A stretch of 64,000 bases of DNA, from the NCBI GenBank assembly GCA_045636065.1, contig JAZTWW010000047.1:53750-117749 (forward strand). Direction: 5' to 3'. The notes below the pieces were generated by a model. The model was not told the origin of the DNA. It did no database searches and worked only from the letters and a program-made list of their open reading frames with translations. Within the stretch, counting starts at the first letter, position 1. Each line of letters opens with the position of its first letter. Of this stretch, positions 16,809-25,714 are shown piece after piece. Origin of the DNA: RGIG5050 sp045636065 (GTDB lineage Bacteria; Verrucomicrobiota; Kiritimatiellia; RFP12; UBA1067). A program made the position numbers and the translations under genes.

Positions 16809-17954
16809 GGTGTTATCCGCTGGCGATTTTTCATGTACTTTGTAATGGTTGGTTGGTGCTGTGGTTGTTTCGGCGCCAACATTGTAGGCTACACTACAGA
16901 AGTGACAAATGGTAAAACAAATGTTGTTACAGTTTCAATGGAGGGTAAGCAGATGAATAATGATGCTCAGACGCAACAAGTTGCTCAATCAGTTACTCCA
17001 AGACAAGATCGTCCAAAGTTACACATGGCAGAATTGCTGTCATATTTAACCGTTCGTTTGTCATGCGCTAGAACCAATGGGGTGGTATCGTGTGGCACAG
17101 GTTTTTTTTACGACATACCTCACATAGCGGATAAGTCGTTGTACATTCCATTAATCGTATCAAATAGGCATGTAGTAGAAAATGCATCGGAGACAATTAT
17201 TACTTTTACCTTAGCTGATACCAACTCGTTCCCAAGTTCAGAAGTGCACAAAATCAGAATTGACAATAAAGCATTCCCGTGGATAAACCATCCAGATGCT
17301 TCGGTAGAACTAAGCGTTCTTCCGTTGGCTCCAGTATTGAATCACATGCAAGCACAAGGCAAGAAGCCGTTTTTCTTTGCTCTTAATTCTCCATTCATAG
17401 CCGATGATGAGTATCTCAAATCTATTACACAAACCGATGAAGTGATAATGATTGGGTATCCGGGAGGTTTATGGGATGATGTTAACAATCAACCGATCTT
17501 TCGAAAAGGGGTGTTGGCAACGAGCCCAAGGAAAATGTTTCAAGGGCGCAGAGAATTCTTGATTGACATGCCAGTTTATTGTGGCTCAAGTGGCTCGCCG
17601 GTTCTACTATATTCTGAAGGAGTATATTTTGATCGCGAACGAGGCGTTGGCGGGCATGGACTTATTGCTGGTAGTCGATTGAAGCTACTTGGAATTAATT
17701 ATGCAACATATACTGCTACTGTAACAGGGCAAATTGTGCCGATACCCATTCCTACTGTTATGGAGAGTGGTGCTGAGATGACTGATAGTGAGAATGGAGG
17801 GATGGCAACAGCTGCGGAACAAAGATTATCGCTTGCGGCAAAGATGGGAGTCCCAAATAATCTTGGAATCATTATTCAGGCTTCACGCTTGAAAGAGATT
17901 GAAGAAATGTTTGCCAATATTCTTCGTAGGCTACCTAGTAAAGCAACACATTGA
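16728..17954 (+). CDS. Trypsin-like serine protease in the restriction island
   Basis: A chymotrypsin-fold protease is indicated by a full triad: His148 (SNRHVVENA), Asp190 (HPDASVELSVL) and Ser288 (CGSSGSPVLL), counted from ATG 16728. The preceding GTGFFYD segment and the MIGYPGG block resemble bacterial S1 proteases. Residues 36-55 (from ATG 16833) are hydrophobic and Cys-rich, possibly a signal or anchor. The first 27 codons are a near-copy of the start fragment at 17975 and may not belong to the protease, so ATG 16833 is a realistic alternative start. The gene is AT-rich. Substrate unknown; proteases beside restriction or abortive-infection genes may act as effectors, which is inference. 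Confidence 0.78.
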   Translation: MTYRNFISSEWREFARERKALADYICKGVIRWRFFMYFVMVGWCCGCFGANIVGYTTEVTNGKTNVVTVSMEGKQMNNDAQTQQVAQSVTPRQDRPKLHMAELLSYLTVRLSCARTNGVVSCGTGFFYDIPHIADKSLYIPLIVSNRHVVENASETIITFTLADTNSFPSSEVHKIRIDNKAFPWINHPDASVELSVLPLAPVLNHMQAQGKKPFFFALNSPFIADDEYLKSITQTDEVIMIGYPGGLWDDVNNQPIFRKGVLATSPRKMFQGRREFLIDMPVYCGSSGSPVLLYSEGVYFDRERGVGGHGLIAGSRLKLLGINYATYTATVTGQIVPIPIPTVMESGAEMTDSENGGMATAAEQRLSLAAKMGVPNNLGIIIQASRLKEIEEMFANILRRLPSKATH

Positions 17955-17974
17955 CGGAAAGGCCTTTTGCCATC

Positions 17975-18133
17975 ATGACCTACCGAATCTTCATATCAAG
18001 CACACAGCGCGAGTTTGCGAAAGAGCGCAAGGCTTTTGCGGATTACATCCGCAAGGACATGATGTTTGATGGGTGCTTCAATGGTTATCATGCGGTTGCT
18101 GGGTGGCATAAGCAGGAGGCTCTCCAATGGTGA
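17975..18133 (+). pseudogene. Truncated start of a DUF4062-like gene (right copy of 81-bp repeat)
   Basis: An ATG at 17975 opens 52 codons beginning MTYRIFISSTQREFAKERKA, which resembles the start of DUF4062 proteins (a TIR-like N-terminal domain often joined to ATPase domains). The frame ends at 18133 after the similarity has faded, overlapping the next gene by 7 nt. It is most likely a remnant of a deleted gene. It could instead be a short expressed peptide. Confidence 0.65.
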
Positions 18134-20325
18134 CGCGCGAACAGGCTGTTGAAATGCTGCGCAAGGGAGTTGGGCGTAGCGACATCGACTTCCGTGATGG
18201 CCAATGGGAGGCCATCGACGGTGTCTTGAACCATCGGCGGCAACTGGTGGTGCAGCGCACAGGCTGGGGCAAGAGCATGATCTACTTCCTTGCCGCGAAG
18301 TTCCTACGCATGGAGGGACGCGGTATGACATTGCTTGTCTCGCCGCTTCTTGCCCTTATGCGCAACCAGATCGCGGCGGCCAAGCGCGTCGGCATCGTCT
18401 GCGACACAATCAATTCCACGAACCGTGCGCAATGGCCGGAGATTGAGGTGCGCGTCGTTTCCGGCGCGTGCGACTTCCTGATCGTTGCGCCGGAACGTTT
18501 TGCCAATGATGAATTCTGCACGAATGTGCTGGAGCGAATCAAGAACCAGATCGGCCTCCTTGTGGTCGATGAGGCGCACTGTGTTTCGGATTGGGGACAT
18601 GATTTTCGTCCCGACTACAAGAAGATATCCAATCTTCTTCGGGCGCTTCCGTCCAACATGCCGGTCTTGGCGACGACGGCCACGGCGAACATGCGGGTCG
18701 TGCGCGATGTCGAGGCGCAACTGGGAGGCCATGTTGACATATCGCGCGGTAGCCTTGTGCGCAAGAGCCTGTTCCTGCAGAACATTCGCCTTCGCACGCA
18801 GGAAGAGCGATTGGCGTGGTTGGCGGAGATGCTGAAAAGTAAGATCGCCGGTTCGGGTGTCGTTTATGCCCTGACGATCCGTGATGCCGAACGTGTCGCC
18901 AAATGGCTGCGGCTGAACGGGATTTCCGCGTATGCATACTCGTCCGGCGCGATGCCGCAGGATGACATGGATGCGGCGTTACGCGACGAGCTTGAGGGGT
19001 CGGAGGGTTGGAAGGCTGCGACGCGGGGAGAGGAACAGAGCAACGCCTACCGCATGTTCCTCGAGAATCTGCTACTTGAAAACAGGATCAGGGCTCTTGT
19101 GGCCACGTCTGCACTGAGCATGGGGTTTGACAAGCCCGATTTGACGTTTGTTATCCATTATCAGCGGCCCAAGTCGGTCGTGGACTACTACCAGCAGGTT
19201 GGCCGAGCTGGGCGTGGCGTTGATTTCGCGTATGGCATTTTGCTAAACGGCGACGAGGACGACGAAATCGCAGAGTATTTCATCAAGAGCGCTTTCCCCA
19301 AGGAGCGTGATGTCTCGGCAATCCTTGCGGCAATTGGCGCGAGCGACGCTGGTTTGTCGGTTCCGGAGCTGATGTCGCGCATGAACGTCAGGAGCGGCAA
19401 GATAGAGCAGGCGCTTAAGTTCGTGATGTCCGAGATCCCCTCTCCCGTCGTGAAGGTCAAGTCGAAATATGTTGCAACGCCTTTTCTGTCTCAGTATCGG
19501 CTCCCGGCGGAGAATATCCAGAGGTTGACTGACATACGGTATGGCGAGAGGGCGCAGATGGACGAGTATGTGCATTCCCGCGCGTGCTTGATGAACTTCC
19601 TCTGCGCGGAGTTGGATAGTCCGGCCGAGGAACCGCTCTGCAAGCGGTGCAGCAATTGCTGTCCGAATGAGGCGTTGCCGACAGACTGTGATCCAGCCCT
19701 CGCCCAAAAGGCGGCCGAGTTCCTCAACAAGTCAGATCTGCCCATCACGCCGAGGAGGCAATGGGCAGATGCTACCACGGCGTCTGCGGCGTTTGGCATC
19801 GAACCGAAAAGGAATATCCCGCCTGCACTTCTCATGTGCGAGGGGAGGGCTTTGTCGGTGTATGGCGCTGGAGGATTGGGGCGGTTGGTCCCGGAAGGTA
19901 AGTATCGGACGACTCCGCCGTCTTTCAGCGAACGGCTTGTGGATGCGAGCGTTGAGCTGCTTGGCAGATGGGCACCGGATCCAAGGCCGGAATGGGTCAC
20001 GTGCATACCGTCGCGGCGTACGCCTACGCTTGTGCCAGACTTTGCGCGTCGGCTTGCAGCAAAACTGTCGTTGCCCTTTGTCGAGGTTCTTAGAAAGACG
20101 AAGGATACGCCGCCCCAGAAGGAGATGGAGAATTCCGCATTCCAGCAGAACAATCTGATCGGAGCGTTCGACGTGGCTGGAACGGTGCCGTCCGGAGTTT
20201 GCCTGCTGGTGGATGACATGGTGGATTCCAGATGGACTTTGACGATTGCGGGAGCCCTGCTGTTGAGGGCGGGCGCTTCTGCTGTTATTCCTTTTGCCTT
20301 GGCCGATTCTTCAGGAGGAGATTGA
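18127..20325 (+). CDS. RecQ-like DNA helicase with C-terminal phosphoribosyltransferase-like domain
   Basis: The 732-residue protein has an SF2 helicase core: Walker A TGWGKS at 45-50, DEAH at 148-151 followed by the RecQ signature CVSDWGHDFRPDY, motif III ATTATAN and motif VI QQVGRAGRG. A four-Cys cluster (LCKRCSNCC, about 500) matches the RecQ zinc-binding region. The last 120 residues carry a type I PRTase pattern with the loop CLLVDDMVDSRWTLTIAGALL, as in ComF-like proteins. The RecQ HRDC domain is absent. AGGAGG precedes the ATG, and the dprA-like gene follows at once. Such helicase-PRTase proteins beside DprA-like genes probably process foreign or damaged DNA; this is inference. Confidence 0.85.
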   Translation: MVTREQAVEMLRKGVGRSDIDFRDGQWEAIDGVLNHRRQLVVQRTGWGKSMIYFLAAKFLRMEGRGMTLLVSPLLALMRNQIAAAKRVGIVCDTINSTNRAQWPEIEVRVVSGACDFLIVAPERFANDEFCTNVLERIKNQIGLLVVDEAHCVSDWGHDFRPDYKKISNLLRALPSNMPVLATTATANMRVVRDVEAQLGGHVDISRGSLVRKSLFLQNIRLRTQEERLAWLAEMLKSKIAGSGVVYALTIRDAERVAKWLRLNGISAYAYSSGAMPQDDMDAALRDELEGSEGWKAATRGEEQSNAYRMFLENLLLENRIRALVATSALSMGFDKPDLTFVIHYQRPKSVVDYYQQVGRAGRGVDFAYGILLNGDEDDEIAEYFIKSAFPKERDVSAILAAIGASDAGLSVPELMSRMNVRSGKIEQALKFVMSEIPSPVVKVKSKYVATPFLSQYRLPAENIQRLTDIRYGERAQMDEYVHSRACLMNFLCAELDSPAEEPLCKRCSNCCPNEALPTDCDPALAQKAAEFLNKSDLPITPRRQWADATTASAAFGIEPKRNIPPALLMCEGRALSVYGAGGLGRLVPEGKYRTTPPSFSERLVDASVELLGRWAPDPRPEWVTCIPSRRTPTLVPDFARRLAAKLSLPFVEVLRKTKDTPPQKEMENSAFQQNNLIGAFDVAGTVPSGVCLLVDDMVDSRWTLTIAGALLLRAGASAVIPFALADSSGGD

Positions 20326-20326
20326 G

Positions 20327-21634
20327 ATGACAAGTGACGATTTTGCAGTTTCCGATGATACGCAGGCGATTCTGCTTTTGTGCGGAACGCTAGGGGCGTC
20401 AGGTGGCAAGATGCATGCTTTGACCCTTCCCCAGTACAATGCATTCGCCAAGTCGCTGAATGCGCTGGGCAAACGGCCGGCGGACCTGTTGCATGATACC
20501 GGGCTCGTCGAGGAGGTTTGCGCAATGCCGTCGGAAAACACCCGACTGCAGGAACCGGCTTCCGCCGACAGAGTCAGAGCGTTGCTGGACAGAGGCTTTG
20601 CCCTGTCGATGTCGTTGAACCGGTGGGCGCAGTATGGCGTGCGTCCGGTCGGGCGGGGGGATGCGTTGTATCCGTCGCGGATGAAACAATACTTGAAGGG
20701 AAAAGCGCCGGCGGTTTTGTATTATGTGGGCAATATCGGCCTTTTCGCCGGAGGGGGGATGGCGTTTGTTGGATCGCGCAATATTTCTGACGAGGCTTCC
20801 GATGCAATCCGGCGTGTTGTTCGCGAATGTGTTGATGCGCAAATGCCGATTGTGTCTGGTGGAGCAAGAGGTGCGGATCAGACGTCGATGCGCTCGGCAT
20901 TTGAGTGTGGTGGGAGCGTTATCGCGGCATTGCCAGGCGACCTGTTGAAGACATGCCTTATGCGTGAGAATCGCGAGGCAATTGGCGCTGGAAACGTTTT
21001 GCTGTTTTCTGCTGTCGATCCAGAAGAACGCTTTACTCCGATTAACGCTATGGATCGCAATAAGCTCATCTATGCCATGGCAGATTATGCATTCGTTGCG
21101 CAATCAGATACAAAAGGCGGAACGTGGACGGGAGCGGTGGAAGAGTTGAAGCGTCCGGAACATCATCCGGTCTATGTGTATATGGGGCATTCGCGTGTGG
21201 AGGGGTGCGTGCAGCTCGTTGGAAAGGGCGGTATTGCATGGACGGACACCGACTCGTTGCTATCAATGATTAAGAAAGCAAATGTTGCTGCATCGAAAGC
21301 GAATCCTGCGACGCAGCCGTCGCTGTTCGACTATACGGCAAGTGAATCAAAGACAGTTGACGGGGAGTTCAAGAAGGTTTCTGAGCCCACTGTGCCTTAT
21401 GCCACAGAAGAGAATTGTGGCATTTATTCTGCGCTTCTTTCAGAACTCATTGCCGCGCTTGCAAAAAAGAGCTGCACAGAAAAGGCACTTCGCAAGGCTG
21501 TCGACCCAGATGGGTATCTTTCGCCTAAAGGCTGGAAGCTGCTAATTGAAAAAGCGTGTGCCGACGGGAAAATCACGTCTATGGAAAAAGCCAAGAAACG
21601 CGGTAAACCAGATAAGGTCTTCTTTTTGCCTTAG
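20327..21634 (+). CDS. DprA/Smf-like DNA-processing protein
   Basis: The 435-residue protein has a DprA-type Rossmann core, with YGVRPVGRGDALYPSRMK, then MAFVGSRNISDEA and PIVSGGARGADQTSMRSA at about 145-195, and ADYAFVAQSDTKGGTWTGAVEEL further on. DprA proteins bind single-stranded DNA and load RecA in transformation. The N-terminal 90 residues (helical) and a C-terminal extension from about 330, ending in a winged-helix-like segment, make it longer than housekeeping DprA. GGAGGAG lies upstream. Pairing with the helicase-PRTase gene (1-nt gap) suggests a joint function distinct from natural competence. Confidence 0.85.
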   Translation: MTSDDFAVSDDTQAILLLCGTLGASGGKMHALTLPQYNAFAKSLNALGKRPADLLHDTGLVEEVCAMPSENTRLQEPASADRVRALLDRGFALSMSLNRWAQYGVRPVGRGDALYPSRMKQYLKGKAPAVLYYVGNIGLFAGGGMAFVGSRNISDEASDAIRRVVRECVDAQMPIVSGGARGADQTSMRSAFECGGSVIAALPGDLLKTCLMRENREAIGAGNVLLFSAVDPEERFTPINAMDRNKLIYAMADYAFVAQSDTKGGTWTGAVEELKRPEHHPVYVYMGHSRVEGCVQLVGKGGIAWTDTDSLLSMIKKANVAASKANPATQPSLFDYTASESKTVDGEFKKVSEPTVPYATEENCGIYSALLSELIAALAKKSCTEKALRKAVDPDGYLSPKGWKLLIEKACADGKITSMEKAKKRGKPDKVFFLP

Positions 21635-21649
21635 TTTATAGGAGTCGCT

Positions 21650-24600
21650 ATGAACCCTTATACCGAAGACAATCTGGTGCAGAAGACAACGGCGGAGTAT
21701 CTGGTCGGGACGCTCGGCTGGGACGAGTGCGTCTATGCCATGCAGGAGGTTTTCGGTGCGGCGGGGACGCTAGGGCGTGTTGACGAGGGCGAGGTGCTGC
21801 TGGTGCGATATTTGCGTCCTGCACTTGAAAGGCTCAATCCGGGGCTCCCCGCCGAGGCCTACGAGGATGGCGTCCGTATTCTTGCCGCGACAGATGTCGC
21901 CGCGAGCCTCGATTCCCTTAATCGCGAGAAATACAAGCTTTTGCTCGACGGTATTCCCGTCCGCTATACGGCGGCGGATGGTTCAAAGAAGAAAGTCCAC
22001 CTGCGTGTCTTTGACTTCGATGCGCCAACGAACAATCACTTCCTTTGCGTACGCGAGTTGTGGTTGCGCGGTTCGCTCGGCCGTCGCCGCCGTGCAGATG
22101 TCGTCGGATTCGTGAATGGTGTACCGCTTGTCTTCATGGAGCTGAAGAACGTCACGAAGGACATCTCCATTGCCTACCGTGACAACTTCTGCGATTACCG
22201 TAAGGTCGTGCCGCAGATTTTTCACTTCAACGCATTTGTGATTCTCGCAAACGGCATCGACGCGAAGATCGGCACCCACTCTGCCAAGATCAAGTTTTTC
22301 CACGCCTGGAAACGCCTTTCCGAAGATGAACCGGGTGCGGTGGATATGGAGACCTTGCTGAAGGGGACGTGCTCCAAGGCGAACCTGCTCGATCTCTTCG
22401 AGAATTTCATCGTCTATGATGAATCGGCGGGTGGAGTTGCAAAGATTCTCGCCCGCAACCACCAGTTTCTCGGCGTGAACCGTGCGGTGGAAGCTGTGAA
22501 AAACCGCAAGTCAACGGATGGCAAGCTAGGCGTCTTTTGGCACACGCAGGGATCGGGTAAAAGCTATTCAATGGTGTATTTCACGCGCAAGGTGCATCGC
22601 AAGGTTGGTGGCAATTTCACATTCCTGGTTTTGACCGACCGCGATGAACTCGACACGCAGATCTACAAGACGTTCGCTGGGTGTGGCATTGTCGACAACG
22701 ACAAGGATGAGTGCAGGGCCGCAAGTGGTGCGCATCTGAAGTCGCTACTTGGCCAGCACAAGAGCCATATCTTTTCGCTCATCCAGAAGTTCAACGAAGA
22801 GGTGCGTCCAGGCGAGGCGTACACTATGCGCGATGATGTGATCGTGATTTCCGACGAGGCGCATCGGACGCAATACGGGCTTTTGGCGCTCAATATGCGC
22901 AACGCCCTGCCTAATGCGGGGTATATTGGGTTCACGGGAACGCCGCTCTTCAAGGGCGACGAACTGACGAAGCAGGTGTTTGGTGACTATGTGTCCAGAT
23001 ACGATTTTCAGCGGGCGGTGGACGACGGAGCGACCGTGCCGCTCTACTACGACGCGCGGGGCGAGAAGTTGAACGTTGCGACGAAGGACATCAACGAGAA
23101 GATTGCCGAGAAGCTGGCGACTTTCGAGGCGGAGGACGTCGATGTCGCTGAGAAGCTAGAGTCCGAGTTGAAGCGCGACTACCATGTTATTACTGCGGAA
23201 AAGCGCCTCGACCAAATCGCCCGCGACTTCGTGCGCCATTATTCTACGTCGTGGGAGAACGGCAAGGCGATGTTCGTCTGCATCGACAAGATCACGTGCG
23301 TTAGGATGTACGACCTCATCTCGAAGTATTGGGGCGAAGAAACAAAGGCGCTGGAGGCGCGGCTGTACGCGACGGAGGACGAGCAGGAAGAACAGTTTCT
23401 GCGGCGGCAGGTGGCGTGGATGAAGGAGACGGTCAAGGCCGTGATCGTCAGCGAAGAGCAGAACGAGGATGAGAAGTTCGCCAAATGGGGACTGGACATC
23501 TTGTCGCATCGGAAAGTGATGAAGGGGGGGATGAGTCTGCCGGAGGTGTTCAAGTCCAAGCTGGAGTATATGGGGCGGGAGCGAATGGACATTGACGAGG
23601 CGTTTAAGGCCGAGGAGCATCCGTTCCGCATTGCCATCGTTTGTGCGATGTGGCTTACGGGATTTGACGTGCCGTCTCTTGGAACGCTATATCTCGACAA
23701 GCCGCTTAAGGCGCATACGCTTATGCAGGCCATCGCCCGTGCAAATCGTGTGAACGAGGGCAAGAACAATGGACTCATCGTCGATTACTGCGGCATTCTT
23801 AGGAATTTACGTCAGGCATTGGCAACATTTGCCGGAGGTGCCGGTGGGGCGGGCGCGGAAGGCGGTGAGCCAGATCCAGTGAAGCCGGAAGAAGAGTTGT
23901 TAGTGGAACTAGACGAGGCGATCAGGCTGGTACGGGAATGGCTGGAAGCGCACGGAGCTTCGCTTTCGGCGATTATGGAAGCAGACGGTTTTGCCAAGAA
24001 TGCTGCCATAAACGCGGCTAAGGAAGCCGCTAACGAAAACGACGAGACGCGCAAGCGTTTTGAAGTGCTGTGCCGCGCGTGCTTCGCCAAGTTCAAGGCA
24101 TGCATCACGTTCGCGGGCGTGAACCGCTATCGCGGCGAATACGCGGCAATACGTGTCATCTACATGAGCTTGCAGCAGGGTAAGGCAGATGCCGATATCT
24201 CGGACATCATGCGCGAACTGCAGAAGATCGTGGACGAGGCGATTGTGCCGCAGGAAACGGTAGGTGACGAGCACGCACCCTACGACATCAGCAGAATCGA
24301 CTTTGAACGGCTTAGACAGGAGTTTGCATTTTCACGTTCGAAGCGAACGGCCGTTCAGTCCATCAAGGCGACGGTTGAGGCGAAACTTGCCGCGCTCCTT
24401 GCCCGAAATCCGCTGCGTACGGACTTTCAGCGTAGATATGAGGAGATTGTCGCCGCCTATAACAGCGAGAAGAACCGACTGACGATAGAGCAGACGTTCG
24501 AGGCGCTTTTGAAGTTCATCGAGGAGATGACCGCCGAGGAAGATCGTGCCGTGCGGGAAGGTCTGGACGAAGAGACAATGGCCATCTATGACCTGTTGCG

Positions 24601-24889
24601 AAAACCGGACCTTTCTAAATCTGAGATCGTGAAGGTGAAGTCTGTAGCAAAGGAACTGCTCGCGGCATTGAAGGCGGAGAAACTGAAGATTGACCACTGG
24701 CGTGAGAAGGAAAGCACGCGCGACGGCATTCGGCGGCAGATATTCGACTTCCTCTTTGCCGATACAACAGGACTGCCGGGAGTGTATTCCGACACGGAGA
24801 TCGATGAACGGACGGAGGCTGTTTATCGGCATGTGTACGAGGTCTATCCGGCGTTGCCTTCGCCCTATTACGGACGCAAGAGCGCATAA
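21650..24889 (+). CDS. hsdR: Type I restriction-modification system endonuclease subunit HsdR
   Basis: HsdR translocates DNA and cuts it when the site is unmethylated. The 1079 residues start with a PDDEXK nuclease domain (Asp150 in RRRADVVGF, Glu164 and Lys166 in VFMELKN), followed by SF2 translocase motors with Walker A QGSGKS near 300, DEAH in VISDEAHRTQYG, motif III GFTGTPL and motif VI QAIARANRV. A helical C-terminal domain from about 780 should bind HsdM. It looks intact, so the type I system should be active. Unusually it is separated from hsdS by 7.3 kb of other genes. Confidence 0.96.
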   Translation: MNPYTEDNLVQKTTAEYLVGTLGWDECVYAMQEVFGAAGTLGRVDEGEVLLVRYLRPALERLNPGLPAEAYEDGVRILAATDVAASLDSLNREKYKLLLDGIPVRYTAADGSKKKVHLRVFDFDAPTNNHFLCVRELWLRGSLGRRRRADVVGFVNGVPLVFMELKNVTKDISIAYRDNFCDYRKVVPQIFHFNAFVILANGIDAKIGTHSAKIKFFHAWKRLSEDEPGAVDMETLLKGTCSKANLLDLFENFIVYDESAGGVAKILARNHQFLGVNRAVEAVKNRKSTDGKLGVFWHTQGSGKSYSMVYFTRKVHRKVGGNFTFLVLTDRDELDTQIYKTFAGCGIVDNDKDECRAASGAHLKSLLGQHKSHIFSLIQKFNEEVRPGEAYTMRDDVIVISDEAHRTQYGLLALNMRNALPNAGYIGFTGTPLFKGDELTKQVFGDYVSRYDFQRAVDDGATVPLYYDARGEKLNVATKDINEKIAEKLATFEAEDVDVAEKLESELKRDYHVITAEKRLDQIARDFVRHYSTSWENGKAMFVCIDKITCVRMYDLISKYWGEETKALEARLYATEDEQEEQFLRRQVAWMKETVKAVIVSEEQNEDEKFAKWGLDILSHRKVMKGGMSLPEVFKSKLEYMGRERMDIDEAFKAEEHPFRIAIVCAMWLTGFDVPSLGTLYLDKPLKAHTLMQAIARANRVNEGKNNGLIVDYCGILRNLRQALATFAGGAGGAGAEGGEPDPVKPEEELLVELDEAIRLVREWLEAHGASLSAIMEADGFAKNAAINAAKEAANENDETRKRFEVLCRACFAKFKACITFAGVNRYRGEYAAIRVIYMSLQQGKADADISDIMRELQKIVDEAIVPQETVGDEHAPYDISRIDFERLRQEFAFSRSKRTAVQSIKATVEAKLAALLARNPLRTDFQRRYEEIVAAYNSEKNRLTIEQTFEALLKFIEEMTAEEDRAVREGLDEETMAIYDLLRKPDLSKSEIVKVKSVAKELLAALKAEKLKIDHWREKESTRDGIRRQIFDFLFADTTGLPGVYSDTEIDERTEAVYRHVYEVYPALPSPYYGRKSA

Positions 24890-24901
24890 ACAGGAGGTTG
24901 G

Positions 24902-25714
24902 ATGGCAAGCGAATTCAAGAACCTTTCCGACAAGGTCAAGCCTCGCGAACAGTTGCGCGACGCGGTGTCACCATCCGAACTGAAGCCGGAGGCACTGCTC
25001 GCGATCCTGCTCAGGACGGGGACGGCCGGGTGCAACGTTCTGGAGACGGCGCGGCGTCTTGTCGATGCGTTTGGCTCCGTGGCGGAACTTGTCAAGAGCG
25101 ACTGGCGCACGCTCGACCGGCACATCCGCGACTACAACAAACTGCATCCAGAGCGGAAGATCAAGGGCGTCGGGCAACTCAAGATGCTGGAACTCGCGGC
25201 GGCGTTCGAACTAGTGCGGAGAGGATATGAGATCGACGGCGAGGACATACGCCGGATCAAGATAGCCAAGCCAGAAGATTCCTACCGCATCTTCCGCGAG
25301 GCGGCGCTTATGGGGGAAGAGCAGGAAAGTTTCTTCGTCCTGCCGCTTGACACGAAGAACCATCCGCTCTGCACGGCTCCGTTGCGCGTGACGTACGGGT
25401 TGCTGGATCAGGCGCCTGTTCATCCGCGCGAAGTCTTCAAGGCCGCGATACGATGGGGCGCGCAGTCAATCATCGTTGCGCACAACCACCCGTCTGGCGA
25501 TCCGACGCCAGGGAAGGACGATGTACTGCTTACGGAAAGACTTGTCGACGCTTCGCGTATAATCGGAATACCGCTCCTGGATCATTTGATCCTAGGCACT
25601 CCTTCAAGTGCGGGAGGGAGAGGTTTTGTTTCGTTAAAAAAGGCGGGGGTGGGCGGCTTGTGTTCCACGTCTTGTGCCAATACCGTGACACGAAAGGATT
25701 TTACTCATGGCTGA
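24902..25714 (+). CDS. radC: RadC-family JAMM-domain protein
   Basis: The 270-residue protein has an N-terminal helix-hairpin-helix-like part (about 1-105, LLAILLRTGTAG and IKGVGQLKMLELAAAFEL) and a C-terminal JAB/JAMM domain with the metal motif HNHPSGDPTPGKDD at about 197-210. The family was named for DNA repair, but its biochemical role is unsettled and members often ride on mobile elements. The last 20 residues after FVSLKKAG look unlike the family and overlap the sctU start by 8 nt, as if the frame now reads through the island border. The ribosome site is AGGAGG. Confidence 0.9.
   Translation: MASEFKNLSDKVKPREQLRDAVSPSELKPEALLAILLRTGTAGCNVLETARRLVDAFGSVAELVKSDWRTLDRHIRDYNKLHPERKIKGVGQLKMLELAAAFELVRRGYEIDGEDIRRIKIAKPEDSYRIFREAALMGEEQESFFVLPLDTKNHPLCTAPLRVTYGLLDQAPVHPREVFKAAIRWGAQSIIVAHNHPSGDPTPGKDDVLLTERLVDASRIIGIPLLDHLILGTPSSAGGRGFVSLKKAGVGGLCSTSCANTVTRKDFTHG

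Larger units (their letters stand above)
10121..25706 (+). mobile_element. Accessory defence-type island splitting the type III operon
   Basis: Between sctT and sctU, normally adjacent, lie ten co-oriented genes or remnants: hsdM, yhcG-like, hsdS, a PrrC-like ATPase, a serine protease, a gene-start fragment, a RecQ-like helicase, a dprA-like gene, hsdR and a radC-family gene. Base composition and codon use change at both borders; genes at about 14350-17950 are distinctly AT-rich. No integrase, transposase, tRNA or convincing terminal repeats are seen, so the element type is unknown and entry by homologous recombination between flanks is possible. The exact borders are approximate: left within 10121-10200, right within about 25630-25706. 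Confidence 0.75.
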
